Assembly (NCBI GenBank): GCA_903826205.1
Contig: CAIKDP010000413.1
Span: forward strand, 1 to 53,924
DNA length: 53,924 bases
DNA from: Akkermansiaceae bacterium
GTDB taxonomy: Bacteria; Verrucomicrobiota; Verrucomicrobiia; Verrucomicrobiales; Akkermansiaceae
Reading direction: 5' to 3'
Shown here: one piece after another, positions 26,705 to 36,547 of the stretch
Position numbering within the stretch: the stretch's first letter is position 1
Layout of the letters: each line of letters begins with the position of its first letter
Position numbers and translations under genes: made by a program
Notes under the pieces: generated by a model
Databases searched by the model: none
Seen by the model: only the letters and a program-made list of their open reading frames with translations
What the model was told of the DNA's origin: nothing

Positions 26705-27382
26705 TCAGGGTTTGGTGGCTTGATAGAGAGTGACCACGCCAAGGGTCAGGGGGGTGAAGGCGGTTTGCTCAAAGCCACAGGATTCCAGCAGGGCACCCAT
26801 GGCATGGCCGGAAGGAAAGGTTTCGATGGACGTGCCGAGGTATTCGTAAGCATCCCGCTGGCCGGTGAGCCACCCCGCCAGAAGCGGCAGAAGTCGGTGC
26901 AGATAGAAGCGGTAGGGCCGCCGCAGCCAGCCCCGGGGTAGGGAAAAGTCGAGGATGACGAGATGTCCGCCAGGCTTGAGAACGCGGCACATCTCACCCA
27001 GGGCCTTGGCATAATCGGCCATGTTGCGCAGCCCGAAGGCAACCGTCACGACGTCGAACTCGCCCGCCTCGAACGGCAGCGCCAAGGCATCGGCAACCAC
27101 CGTCTTGCGCAACCCGCGGGTGGCGGCATGGGCCAACATTTCAGCACAGAAATCCGAGGCGGTGACGTCGCAGGCAGGCAGCGCGCGCTGGATGGTCAAG
27201 GCCAGGTCGCCGGTGCCGCTGGCGACGTCCAGAAGGCGCGCCGGCTGCCATTGGCGGAGGCGCGTGGCCACCCCATGCCGCCACCACCAGTCCGCCCCGC
27301 CGCTGAGCACGTGATTGGTTAGAACATAGCGGTCGGCGATGCGGGCAAACGCGTCGCGGACATAGATGGGATCGGGTGCCAT
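26705..27382 (-). CDS. ubiE: Demethylmenaquinone/ubiquinone C-methyltransferase
   Basis: A 225-residue protein. It shows the UbiE/MenG pattern: VRDAFARIADRYVLTNHVLS at the N-terminus, the S-adenosylmethionine loop LLDVASGTGDLA, FDVVTVAFGLRNM, and LKPGGHLVILDFSLP. The start at 27382 (MAPDPIYVRDAF) fits the family length; an alternative in-frame ATG at 27469 would add 29 residues with no family resemblance. The family methylates the quinone ring in menaquinone or ubiquinone synthesis on the cytoplasmic side of the membrane. Which quinone is made here cannot be seen. It stands alone on the minus strand and is divergent from the glucan synthase gene. Confidence 0.92.
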   Translation of the reverse strand: MAPDPIYVRDAFARIADRYVLTNHVLSGGADWWWRHGVATRLRQWQPARLLDVASGTGDLALTIQRALPACDVTASDFCAEMLAHAATRGLRKTVVADALALPFEAGEFDVVTVAFGLRNMADYAKALGEMCRVLKPGGHLVILDFSLPRGWLRRPYRFYLHRLLPLLAGWLTGQRDAYEYLGTSIETFPSGHAMGALLESCGFEQTAFTPLTLGVVTLYQATKP

Positions 27383-27707
27383 GGGGGTTGTTGCCGGGGT
27401 CGTCTGGATGGCATCGGTGAGGGCTTGACTGGCACCTGTTTCATCAGCTGCGGAAGCAAATCCAGCCATGCACCCGGGACCCATATCGGGATGCTGGCAT
27501 GCGCGCAAGCGGGGATTGTGCCTTTTTCGGCAAAGAAAAAAGAGCTTGCCAATAAATTCGGCTTGGCCTATCACTTGAATGTTATCCCTCGCGTAAAATT
27601 TCCACAAAGCATCGCGGATGGGAATGTCGATCCACCGCCATTCAAGTTGGACTTGAGGCGCGGCGGGCAGGTCCGTTGGAGTCGTTGCGGAAGCCGAGAA
27701 CACCCCC
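27383..27707. other. Divergent intergenic region, promoter zone
   Basis: This 325-bp gap between ubiE and the glucan synthase gene contains an AT-richer core (27515-27610), unlike its GC-rich surroundings. TTGCCA at 27546 and TATCAC at 27569 are 17 bp apart and could be a plus-strand promoter, but the -10 match is weak. No gene or riboswitch is recognised. Confidence 0.35.
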
Positions 27708-30700
27708 ATGCAGAGTCTTTCGAAACGCTGGCAAACTTGGAAGACGGGACCCTCTCGCGAGCGGGACGGCGAAGCGCCGCTGCGGGCGGAGTTGTTCAGC
27801 ATCGAACAACTCAAGCGCCATGCCCGCAACCTGGCCGCCAGTCATCAGGTGGCACCCCGGCACAAGGTCAACCGCCTGTTGGCCTGTCTGGATGCCAACG
27901 AGCGGGCGCTGCTGGCTTTCAATCGCTCGACGCGCCTCGTCAACCACAACCGGCGCATCACCCCTGCGTCCGAATGGCTGCTGGACAACTTTTACCTGAT
28001 TGAACAGCACATCCAGATGGCCAGGCTGCATCTGCCGCGTGGCTACAGCCGTGAGTTGCCACGCCTCTTGACTGGCCCGTCCGCCGGCTTTCCGCGCGTC
28101 TACGATATCGTGCTCGAATTGGTCTCGCACGTGGATGCCCAAGTGGATGAAGGTGCCATGAGCGCCTTCATCGCGGCCTATCAGACGGTGGAGTCGCTCA
28201 AGCTCGGTGAATTGTGGGCCGTGCCCATCATGTTGCGGCTGGCCCTGATAGAGAACCTGCAGCGCATCACCAGTCGCCTGACCCGCGCCCGCCAGGATCG
28301 CGACCTTGCGGATCAGTGGCTGGACCGCTTGCAAGACATGGCGGAAAGCGACCCGTCCCAGATCATTGTGGTGGTGGCGGAAATGGCCAAGGCCAATATT
28401 GAGCTGACCAGTTCGTTCGTGGCGGAATTTTGTCAGCGTTTGTCGCGGCACAGTTCGGTGTTGTATCTGGCCCGGACTTGGCTCGAACACCGCCTGCTGG
28501 AACAAGGCTTGTCAATCGAACGCCTGATCGATTTGGAAAGTCAAAGCCAGGCGGCCAATCAGGTGTCCGTCAGTCATAGCATTGCCAGTCTGCGTTTCCT
28601 GGGGGCCACGGACTGGAAGGAGTTTGTGGAGACCGTCAGTCAGGTCGAGGAAACGTTGCGCGCCGATCCGGCCGACTCATACCGGCAAATGGACTTTCCC
28701 ACCCGTGACCGCTATCGCCACGCGGTCGAGACCATCGCCCGCCACAGCCAGCATCCGGAAATGACGGTGGCCCAAATGGCCGTCCAACTGGCAGAGGAAG
28801 CGGCCCGGGAGAAGGGGGCCGAGGACCGCACGGCGCATATCGGTTACTACCTGATCGACAAAGGGCATGGCCTGTTGGTGGGCAAGACGAAGGTCAGTTG
28901 GCCTTGGCGCACATTCATCGAGCGCGGCATCCAGCGCTTTCCCTTGCCTTATTATGCGGGCGGGATTGGATTGTTGACCCTGTTAGTCACGCTGGGCTTC
29001 ATGCAGCAGGCACAGGTACTCGATGTGGCGGGTTGGAAACGGGTGGTTTTGACGCTGGTGTTCCTGCTGTGTGCCAGCCAACTGGCCGTGGCTTTGATGA
29101 ACTGGCTATCCACGCTGCTGGTGCCCCCGCGCTTGCTGCCGCGGCTGGATTTTTCCGGCGGCCTGACGCCGGAGTGCCGCACCATGGTGGTGGTGCCCAC
29201 CCTGCTGACGAGCGAGGCCGGCATTGAACACCTGCTCGAAACCTTGGAGATTCATTATCTGGCAAATCGGGACACGCACCTGCACTTTGCCTTGCTGACG
29301 GATTTTCGCGATGCGCAGCTGGAACAGCTCCCGGACGATGAGGCCTTGCTCCAGCAAGTGCGGGCCGGCGTCGAAAATCTCAACCGCAAATACGCGGCCG
29401 CCGGACAAGATTTGTTTTATCTGTTTCACCGCCCGCGCCGTTGGAATGCCGGTGAAGGCTTGTGGATGGGATACGAACGCAAGCGGGGCAAACTCGCCGA
29501 ATTCAACGCGCTGCTGCGCGGGGGCTCCAGCGATTGTTTTTCCGTGATCATCGGGCAGACCGGGATCCTTCCCATGGTCAAGTATGTCATCACGCTGGAC
29601 ACCGACACCCAACTGCCACGCGAAGCCGCCCGGCGGCTCGTGGGCACGATGGCCCATCCGTTGAACCGTCCGGTGTTTGATGCGGAGCGCGGGATCGTCA
29701 CGGAGGGTTACGGCATCCTGCAGCCACGGGTCGGGGTGAGCCTGCCGAGCTCCCGGCGCTCCTGGTTTGTGCGGCTGTTTGCCTGCGACGCGGGCATCGA
29801 TCCCTACACGCGGGCGGTGTCCGATGTCTATCAGGACCTGTTCCGGGAAGGGTCCTTTATCGGCAAGGGAATCTACGATGTGGACGCCTTCCAACGTGCC
29901 ATGGACGGCCGCTTTCCGGAAAACACCGTGCTCAGCCATGATTTGTTAGAGGCGTGTCATGCCCGCTCCGCCCTGATCAGCGACGTGGAATTCTATGAAG
30001 CCTATCCATCCCGCTACAAGGTGGACGTGGACCGGCGCCACCGTTGGATGCGCGGCGACTGGCAGATCACGCAATGGCTGTTGCCGCGGGTGCCGGGGGC
30101 CGATCCACCGAGCCTGGCCAATCCACTCTCCGGCCTGTCATTGTGGAAGATTTTCGACAATCTGCGGCGCAGTTTGGTGCCCGTGGCGTTGCTGTTATTC
30201 CTGATAGGGACATGGGTGCTGGCACCCGCACTGACGGATCTGGGCCTGCTGCTGGTGCTCGTCATCATCACGCTGCCCGGCATGCTCTCGATGTCGGTCA
30301 ATGTGCTGCGCAAGGCGGACGATCTGCCGTGGCGCATGCATCTGTTGGAATGCAGTGAGGTATGTGCCCGGCAGCTCGGTCTGATTTTTCTCACCCTGGT
30401 GTTTCTGCCCTATGACGCCTTTCTCAGTCTGGACGCCATCGGCAGGACCTTGTGGCGCTTGTTAGTGACCCGCAAGCGCCTGCTCCAATGGCAGACGTCT
30501 AGTGATGTGGAGCGGACTCATCTGGCGGACCTCCGCAGTTATTGCACGACGATGTGGATTGCGCCGGTGGTGGCATTGGCAGGTGGTCTGTTTGTTGCCA
30601 TCATGCAACCGGCCCATCTGGGGTGGCTGCTGCCATTGCTGGTTGGCTGGTTGGTCGCGCCGTGGATCGCGTGGCGGCTCAGCCAGTCGATCGAACCCGC

Positions 30701-33700
30701 CACCCTGGATTTGGCGGCCGAGCAAGTGACGTTTTTGCGCCGCACGGCCCGCAAGACCTGGTATTTTTTCGAGACCTTTGTCAACGCGGAGGAAAATTGG
30801 CTGCCGCCCGACAATTTCCAGGAAGTTCCCGTCCCGTTGATCGCCTCCCGCACCTCGCCCACCAATATGGGTCTGGCGCTGCTGGCCAATCTGGCGGCCC
30901 GGGATTTCGGCTACCTTTCGGTGGGTGGCTTGCTGCGGCGCACTCAAGACGCCCTCGCCACCATGCACCGGTTGGAGCGCTACCACGGGCACTTCTATAA
31001 TTGGTATGACACCCGCACGCTCCAACCGCTCCTTCCGCATTATATATCAAGTGTGGACAGCGGCAATCTGGCCGGTCATTTGCTCACGCTCGGTTCCGGC
31101 CTGCGGGAGTTGGCCGATGTGGAAATTTTGCCGGCCGGGGTGTTTGGCGGGTTGCTTGACACGCTGCGCATGCTGCAGGAGTTGGATCGCGAAAATTCCG
31201 CGCTGGCTGGTCTCGAGGCGGACATGGAACAGTCCCCGGCCACTTTGCGCGCGGCGTTTTGTTTGTTAGAAAAGGTGCTCGCACAGGCCACCTCGCTGGC
31301 CGCCGCATTGCAGAATGCGGACGATGAACTCAAGGGCTGGGCGCAAGCGCTGCAGCAAAATTGCGCGGACCAATTGGATGACTTGCGCTGGCTCGCACCG
31401 TGGCTGGCTTTGCCATACCCCGCGCACCACCCGAAGTTTGGGGAGCAATCCGCCACCCCGACCGCGCCGAATGGCGGGCCCGTCCCGGTCGCGGCGACCC
31501 GGCTCGAGGAATTGCTGTCCAGCCTCGACCAAGTTCCCACGTTGCGCGAGCTTGCCGGGATCGAACAGAAGTTGCTCCCGCTGCTGGATGAGGTCATGCG
31601 GGAGGGGGTGTCGGGATCTAACAATTCAAGACCCAAGCCGCCTCCCATCCTCATGGCTCTTGGGCGCAGCCTGAGCGAGGCCAGCGCTCGTGCCAACCAG
31701 CGCCTGCTCGCCTTGGAATCCTGTGCCGCACAATCCGATGCGTTGGCGGCGATGGATTTCACCTGCCTCTTTGATCAGGCCCGGGGTTTGTTTGCCATCG
31801 GCTTCAACGTCAGTGACCGGCGCAGTGACAGCAGTTTCTACGACCTGTTGGCTTCGGAGGCGCGCTTGTGCAGTTATGTGGCCATTGCCTTGGGGCAGGT
31901 TCCGCAGGACCACTGGTTCGCAATGGGGCGCTTGTTGGTGGCCGCGCGCGGGGCCCCGATTCTCATTTCCTGGAGCGGTTCGATGTTTGAATACCTGATG
32001 CCGCTGCTGGTCATGCCAAGCTATGAGAACACCTTGCTCGACCACACCTGCAAAGCCGCCGTGCTCCAACAAATCAAATACGGCAAATCGCGTGGCGTGC
32101 CATGGGGGATTTCCGAGTCCGGTTACAACCGGACCGACCTCCAGCTCAATTACCAATACCGAGCGTTCGGGGTGCCGGGTCTGGGTTTGAAACGCGGCCT
32201 GCGCGAGGATCTGGTGATTGCGCCGTATGCCACGACCATGGCGCTGATGGTGGCGCCGCTGGCCGCGTGTGCCAACCTGCAACGTCTGGCGCAGGACGGG
32301 CGCGAGGGTAGCTTCGGATTCTACGAGGCGGTGGACTACACGCCGACCCGTCTGCCGCCGGACAAGACCAGCGTCACGGTCCGTTCCTACATGTGTCATC
32401 ATCAGGGGATGAGTCTGTTAGCACTGTCCAATCTGCTGTTGGACTATCCGATGCAGCGGCGCTTCATGGCCTGTCCCATGCTCAAAGCGGCCGACCTGCT
32501 CTTGCAGGAACGGGTGCTCAGGACCGCGGTGAGCACGGTCGCCTATGATCTGGTGCCGGAATTGTCACACACTCTTGAAAGCGAAGATGTGATGCGCGTG
32601 TTCACCAATCCCACCTCCTCGGTGCCGGAGGTGCATCTGTTGTCTAACGGGCGCTATCATGTCGCCATCAGCAGTGCCGGTGGTGGCTACAGTCGTTGGC
32701 TGGATCTGGCGCTCACCCGCTGGCGTGAGGATGCCACGCGCGATCATTGGGGCACCTTCATCTATGTGCGCGATATGGCCACCGGGGGATTTTTTTCCAC
32801 GGCCTATCAGCCGACACTGCAAGCGACTGACGGCTATGAAGCCATCTTCACGCAGGCGCGTGCGGAGTTCCGGCAGCGGCATCTCGATCTCGACCTGCAC
32901 ACTGAGATTTGCGTGTCACCGGAGGATGACGTGGAGTTGCGGCGCATCACCCTCACCAATCGCAGTGCGGTGACGCGCGTCATTGAGTTGACCAGTTACG
33001 CGGAAGTGGTGTTGACGGCACCGGCGGCGGACGCGGCCCATCCGGCATTCAGCAACCTTTTCGTGCAAACGGAATTTGTCCGCCAGGCCTCGGCGGTGCT
33101 TTGCACCCGGCGCGCCCGCTCGGTGGAAGAAAGCCCGCCATGGCTGGTGCACCTGATGGTGGGAAAAAATGCCGAGCAAGGCGAACTCTCCTGTGAAACC
33201 GACCGGGCCCGCTTCGTCGGGCGCTGCGGTAACCTGATTCATCCCGCCGCCATGCGCACCCTTGCGCCCTTGTCCGATACCGTGGGCTCCGTGCTCGATC
33301 CCATCATCTCACTGCGCCGCACCCTCACTGTGCCCGCCCACTCCTCTGTCACCCTCGACTTGATTTGGGGCGTGGCGGAAAGCCGCCAGGCCGCGCTGGC
33401 TTATGCCGAAAAATATCAAAGCTCGCGCATGGCGGACCGTGCCTTCGAGTTGGCATGGACCCATGGCCAGGTGATGTTGCATCACCTCAACGCCACGGAG
33501 GCTGAGGTGCAACTCTATGATCGCCTGGCGGGTGCCCTGATCTACGCCAATCCCGCCCGCCGCGCCCATTCTAACATTCTACTCGCCAACCGCCGCGGCC
33601 AGAGCGGACTTTGGAGTCAAGGCATTTCCGGTGATGTCCCGATCCTTCTGCTGCATATCAGCGATGCGGAAAAAATCGAGATTGTGAAGCAGTTGATTCA

Positions 33701-36467
33701 GGCCCACTCGTACTGGCACATGAAGGGGTTGACCGTGGACCTGGTCATCCTCTACGAAGACGTTTCGGTCTACCGCAATTCGCTCCACGAGCAAATCACC
33801 AACCTGATTTCTACCGGGATTGAATCCCAAGTGCTGGACAAGCCGTGCGGCATCTATGTCCGGCGCCTCGAACAAATCCCCCCGGAGGATCGCGGGTTGC
33901 TGCAAGCCATGGCCAGAGTCGTGCTCGACGATGCACGGGGGACCCTCGCCGAACAACTCGAACACCGCGTCGTCGCCGGTCCCAGGGTGCCGGCTTTGGT
34001 GCCCACCCGCCCCAGCGTCTTCGGCTTGCCCGCGCCCTTGCCACCCCGCGACTTGATCTTCCAGAATGGCTATGGTGGCTTCACCCCGGACGGTCGCGAA
34101 TATGTCATCACCCTCAAGCCCGGGCAAACAACCCCCGCACCGTGGGTCAACGTGTTGGCCAATTCCCAATTTGGATCGGTCATTTCCGAAAGCGGCGCGG
34201 CTTACACCTGGATGGACAACGCCCATGAATTCCGCCTGACCCCGTGGAGCAATGATCCGGTGCGGGATCCTACGGGTGAGGCCTTCTACATTCGCGACGA
34301 GCAAACCGGCCAGTATTGGTCGCCTACGCCGTCACCTGCGGGCGGAGCCTCGCCCTATGTGATTCGTCATGGCTTCGGGTATACGGTGTTTGAGCACGCC
34401 GAATTTGGCATCACCTCCGAGTTGTGGGTGTATGTGGCGGTGGATGTGCCGGTGAAATTCGCGGTGTTGAAATTGCGCAACACCTCGGGACGGCCGCGCC
34501 GGTTGTCCGTCACCGGGTATGTGGAGTGGGTGTTAGGGGACTTGCGTCACAAAAACCTGCTGCATGTGCAAACCGAAGTGGATAACAAGACCGGCGCACT
34601 GCTGGCGCGCAATTACACCAACGCCGAATTTCCCGATCGCATTGCGTTTTTCGACGTCAGCGACACCACGCGCATGCTCACCGGGGATCGCAAGGAGTTC
34701 ATCGGCAGGAATGGCAGCCTCGCGCATCCCGCCGCTCTCAAGCGCGCCGGCCTGTCCGGCAAAACCGGCGCCGGCCACGACCCGTGTGGCACCATCCAAG
34801 TCGCTTTTGACTTGCCCGGAGGCCAGGAACGGGAAACCTGTTTCCGCCTCGGGGTCGGCCGCAGTCAGGCCGACACCCAAGGCCTGATCTATCGGTTCCG
34901 GCGCGCGGAATCATGGAGCAACGCGTTGGAAGATGTGCAGTCCTATTGGACGCGCACGCTGGGTGCGGTCAACGTGCAAACCCCGGACCCCGCGGTGAAT
35001 GTGATGGCCAACGGTTGGTTGCTGTATCAGACGCTCAGTTGCCGGATCTGGGGACGCACCGGGTTCTATCAATCCGGCGGCGCCTACGGGTTCCGCGACC
35101 AGTTGCAGGACGTGATGGCCCTGGTGCATGCCGAACCGGGTCTCACCCGCGAGCATTTGTTACGCGCCGCCGCGCGCCAATTCCGCGAGGGCGATGTGCA
35201 ACATTGGTGGCACCCGCCGGAGGGACGCGGCGTGCGGACCCATTTCTCCGATGACTATCTGTGGTTGCCCTATGTGGCCTGCCGCTATGTGGCCTGTGTC
35301 GGGGATGTCGCCGTGCTTGACGAAATCATCCCCTTCCTGGAAGCCCGCCCGGTCAAGCCGGAGGAGGAAGCCTACTATGATTTGCCGGGACGTTCCGCAG
35401 AGGCGGCCTCGCTCTATCAACATTGCGTGCGCGCCATCGAGCACGGCCTGACCTTCGGTGAACACGGGTTGCCGCTCATCGGCTGTGGCGACTGGAATGA
35501 TGGCATGAACCGGGTGGGCCACCAAGGCCGCGGCGAGAGTGTCTGGCTGGCATTTTTCCTCTATGACGTGCTCACCCGCTTTGCGCCATTGGCGCGCCAG
35601 CACCGTGATTTCGGATTTGCCGAGCGCTGCCTCGCCCAGGCCAAACAACTGCAAGACAACATCGAGCACCACGCATGGGACGGCCAGTGGTATCGCCGGG
35701 CCTACTTCGATAATGGCGAACCCCTCGGCTCACAGGCCAATCCGGAATGCCAGATCGATTCCCTGCCTCAAAGCTGGTCGGTCATCAGCGGCAGCGGCGA
35801 GGCGTCCCCCGCGCGCCTGGCGATGCAAATTCAAGCGCTGCAATCCGTCGATCAACGCCTGGTCCGGCGTGACGCCGGACTGATACAATTGTTTGATCCG
35901 CCGTTTGACAAGTCCGCGCTCAATCCGGGTTATATCAAGGGCTACATTCCCGGCGTGCGGGAAAACGGCGGGCAATACACCCACGCGGCGATTTGGACGA
36001 CCATGGCCTTTGCTTTGTTAGGAGAAAACGAGCGGGCCTGGGAGCTTTTCCATATGCTCAATCCCGTCCATCACGGCGGCTCCCCGGCGCAAATCGCCAC
36101 CTACAAAGTCGAGCCGTACGTTGTCGCCGCGGATATCTACGGGGTGGCGCCGCACATCGGGCGTGGCGGTTGGTCTTGGTACACCGGCGCCGCCGGCTGG
36201 ATGTACCGCCTGCTCATTGAGACCCTCCTGGGCGTCAACCTGGAAGGCGAACAATTGCGCTTGGCGCCCCGCCTGCCGCAGGCCTGGCAAACCTATCAAA
36301 TCCACTATCGCTACCGCCAAACGGTTTATCACATCACCATCAGCCGCTTGGCCGGGGATGCGCCCGGCACCAACCGGCTCACTCTTGACGGCCAGGTGCT
36401 AACAGGTGACTGCATTCCCCTCGTGGACGATCAGCTGGAACATGTCGTCGAATTGCAAGTCCGTTAG
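27708..36467 (+). CDS. ndvB: Cyclic beta-1,2-glucan synthase (NdvB/Cgs type)
   Basis: A 2,919-residue protein, close to the length of the Brucella and Rhizobium enzymes. The N-terminal 400 residues are cytoplasmic and helical. Membrane segments near 410-470 and 820-1000 bracket a GT84 glycosyltransferase: VITLDTDTQLPREAARRL with the DxD pair Asp631/Asp633, then YDVDAFQRAMDGRFPENT and HRWMRGDWQITQW. The C-terminal half has repeated beta-sandwich modules and ends in a GH94 phosphorylase-like domain with QSGGAYGFRDQLQDVMAL and GCGDWNDGMNRVG (catalytic-type Asp2598). In the known family the transferase builds beta-1,2-glucan from UDP-glucose on a protein-linked intermediate, the phosphorylase-like part trims it, and the enzyme closes the ring. 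The product is normally periplasmic. No NdvA/Cgt exporter is in this window. The gene looks complete. Confidence 0.95.
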   Translation: MQSLSKRWQTWKTGPSRERDGEAPLRAELFSIEQLKRHARNLAASHQVAPRHKVNRLLACLDANERALLAFNRSTRLVNHNRRITPASEWLLDNFYLIEQHIQMARLHLPRGYSRELPRLLTGPSAGFPRVYDIVLELVSHVDAQVDEGAMSAFIAAYQTVESLKLGELWAVPIMLRLALIENLQRITSRLTRARQDRDLADQWLDRLQDMAESDPSQIIVVVAEMAKANIELTSSFVAEFCQRLSRHSSVLYLARTWLEHRLLEQGLSIERLIDLESQSQAANQVSVSHSIASLRFLGATDWKEFVETVSQVEETLRADPADSYRQMDFPTRDRYRHAVETIARHSQHPEMTVAQMAVQLAEEAAREKGAEDRTAHIGYYLIDKGHGLLVGKTKVSWPWRTFIERGIQRFPLPYYAGGIGLLTLLVTLGFMQQAQVLDVAGWKRVVLTLVFLLCASQLAVALMNWLSTLLVPPRLLPRLDFSGGLTPECRTMVVVPTLLTSEAGIEHLLETLEIHYLANRDTHLHFALLTDFRDAQLEQLPDDEALLQQVRAGVENLNRKYAAAGQDLFYLFHRPRRWNAGEGLWMGYERKRGKLAEFNALLRGGSSDCFSVIIGQTGILPMVKYVITLDTDTQLPREAARRLVGTMAHPLNRPVFDAERGIVTEGYGILQPRVGVSLPSSRRSWFVRLFACDAGIDPYTRAVSDVYQDLFREGSFIGKGIYDVDAFQRAMDGRFPENTVLSHDLLEACHARSALISDVEFYEAYPSRYKVDVDRRHRWMRGDWQITQWLLPRVPGADPPSLANPLSGLSLWKIFDNLRRSLVPVALLLFLIGTWVLAPALTDLGLLLVLVIITLPGMLSMSVNVLRKADDLPWRMHLLECSEVCARQLGLIFLTLVFLPYDAFLSLDAIGRTLWRLLVTRKRLLQWQTSSDVERTHLADLRSYCTTMWIAPVVALAGGLFVAIMQPAHLGWLLPLLVGWLVAPWIAWRLSQSIEPATLDLAAEQVTFLRRTARKTWYFFETFVNAEENWLPPDNFQEVPVPLIASRTSPTNMGLALLANLAARDFGYLSVGGLLRRTQDALATMHRLERYHGHFYNWYDTRTLQPLLPHYISSVDSGNLAGHLLTLGSGLRELADVEILPAGVFGGLLDTLRMLQELDRENSALAGLEADMEQSPATLRAAFCLLEKVLAQATSLAAALQNADDELKGWAQALQQNCADQLDDLRWLAPWLALPYPAHHPKFGEQSATPTAPNGGPVPVAATRLEELLSSLDQVPTLRELAGIEQKLLPLLDEVMREGVSGSNNSRPKPPPILMALGRSLSEASARANQRLLALESCAAQSDALAAMDFTCLFDQARGLFAIGFNVSDRRSDSSFYDLLASEARLCSYVAIALGQVPQDHWFAMGRLLVAARGAPILISWSGSMFEYLMPLLVMPSYENTLLDHTCKAAVLQQIKYGKSRGVPWGISESGYNRTDLQLNYQYRAFGVPGLGLKRGLREDLVIAPYATTMALMVAPLAACANLQRLAQDGREGSFGFYEAVDYTPTRLPPDKTSVTVRSYMCHHQGMSLLALSNLLLDYPMQRRFMACPMLKAADLLLQERVLRTAVSTVAYDLVPELSHTLESEDVMRVFTNPTSSVPEVHLLSNGRYHVAISSAGGGYSRWLDLALTRWREDATRDHWGTFIYVRDMATGGFFSTAYQPTLQATDGYEAIFTQARAEFRQRHLDLDLHTEICVSPEDDVELRRITLTNRSAVTRVIELTSYAEVVLTAPAADAAHPAFSNLFVQTEFVRQASAVLCTRRARSVEESPPWLVHLMVGKNAEQGELSCETDRARFVGRCGNLIHPAAMRTLAPLSDTVGSVLDPIISLRRTLTVPAHSSVTLDLIWGVAESRQAALAYAEKYQSSRMADRAFELAWTHGQVMLHHLNATEAEVQLYDRLAGALIYANPARRAHSNILLANRRGQSGLWSQGISGDVPILLLHISDAEKIEIVKQLIQAHSYWHMKGLTVDLVILYEDVSVYRNSLHEQITNLISTGIESQVLDKPCGIYVRRLEQIPPEDRGLLQAMARVVLDDARGTLAEQLEHRVVAGPRVPALVPTRPSVFGLPAPLPPRDLIFQNGYGGFTPDGREYVITLKPGQTTPAPWVNVLANSQFGSVISESGAAYTWMDNAHEFRLTPWSNDPVRDPTGEAFYIRDEQTGQYWSPTPSPAGGASPYVIRHGFGYTVFEHAEFGITSELWVYVAVDVPVKFAVLKLRNTSGRPRRLSVTGYVEWVLGDLRHKNLLHVQTEVDNKTGALLARNYTNAEFPDRIAFFDVSDTTRMLTGDRKEFIGRNGSLAHPAALKRAGLSGKTGAGHDPCGTIQVAFDLPGGQERETCFRLGVGRSQADTQGLIYRFRRAESWSNALEDVQSYWTRTLGAVNVQTPDPAVNVMANGWLLYQTLSCRIWGRTGFYQSGGAYGFRDQLQDVMALVHAEPGLTREHLLRAAARQFREGDVQHWWHPPEGRGVRTHFSDDYLWLPYVACRYVACVGDVAVLDEIIPFLEARPVKPEEEAYYDLPGRSAEAASLYQHCVRAIEHGLTFGEHGLPLIGCGDWNDGMNRVGHQGRGESVWLAFFLYDVLTRFAPLARQHRDFGFAERCLAQAKQLQDNIEHHAWDGQWYRRAYFDNGEPLGSQANPECQIDSLPQSWSVISGSGEASPARLAMQIQALQSVDQRLVRRDAGLIQLFDPPFDKSALNPGYIKGYIPGVRENGGQYTHAAIWTTMAFALLGENERAWELFHMLNPVHHGGSPAQIATYKVEPYVVAADIYGVAPHIGRGGWSWYTGAAGWMYRLLIETLLGVNLEGEQLRLAPRLPQAWQTYQIHYRYRQTVYHITISRLAGDAPGTNRLTLDGQVLTGDCIPLVDDQLEHVVELQVR

Positions 36468-36547
36468 CTGTCATGGCGGATTTCGTGAGGCACATTCCGG
36501 GATGGACCTCCTAGCGGTTTTCCACCAGCATCGCCCCCATCGCCATC

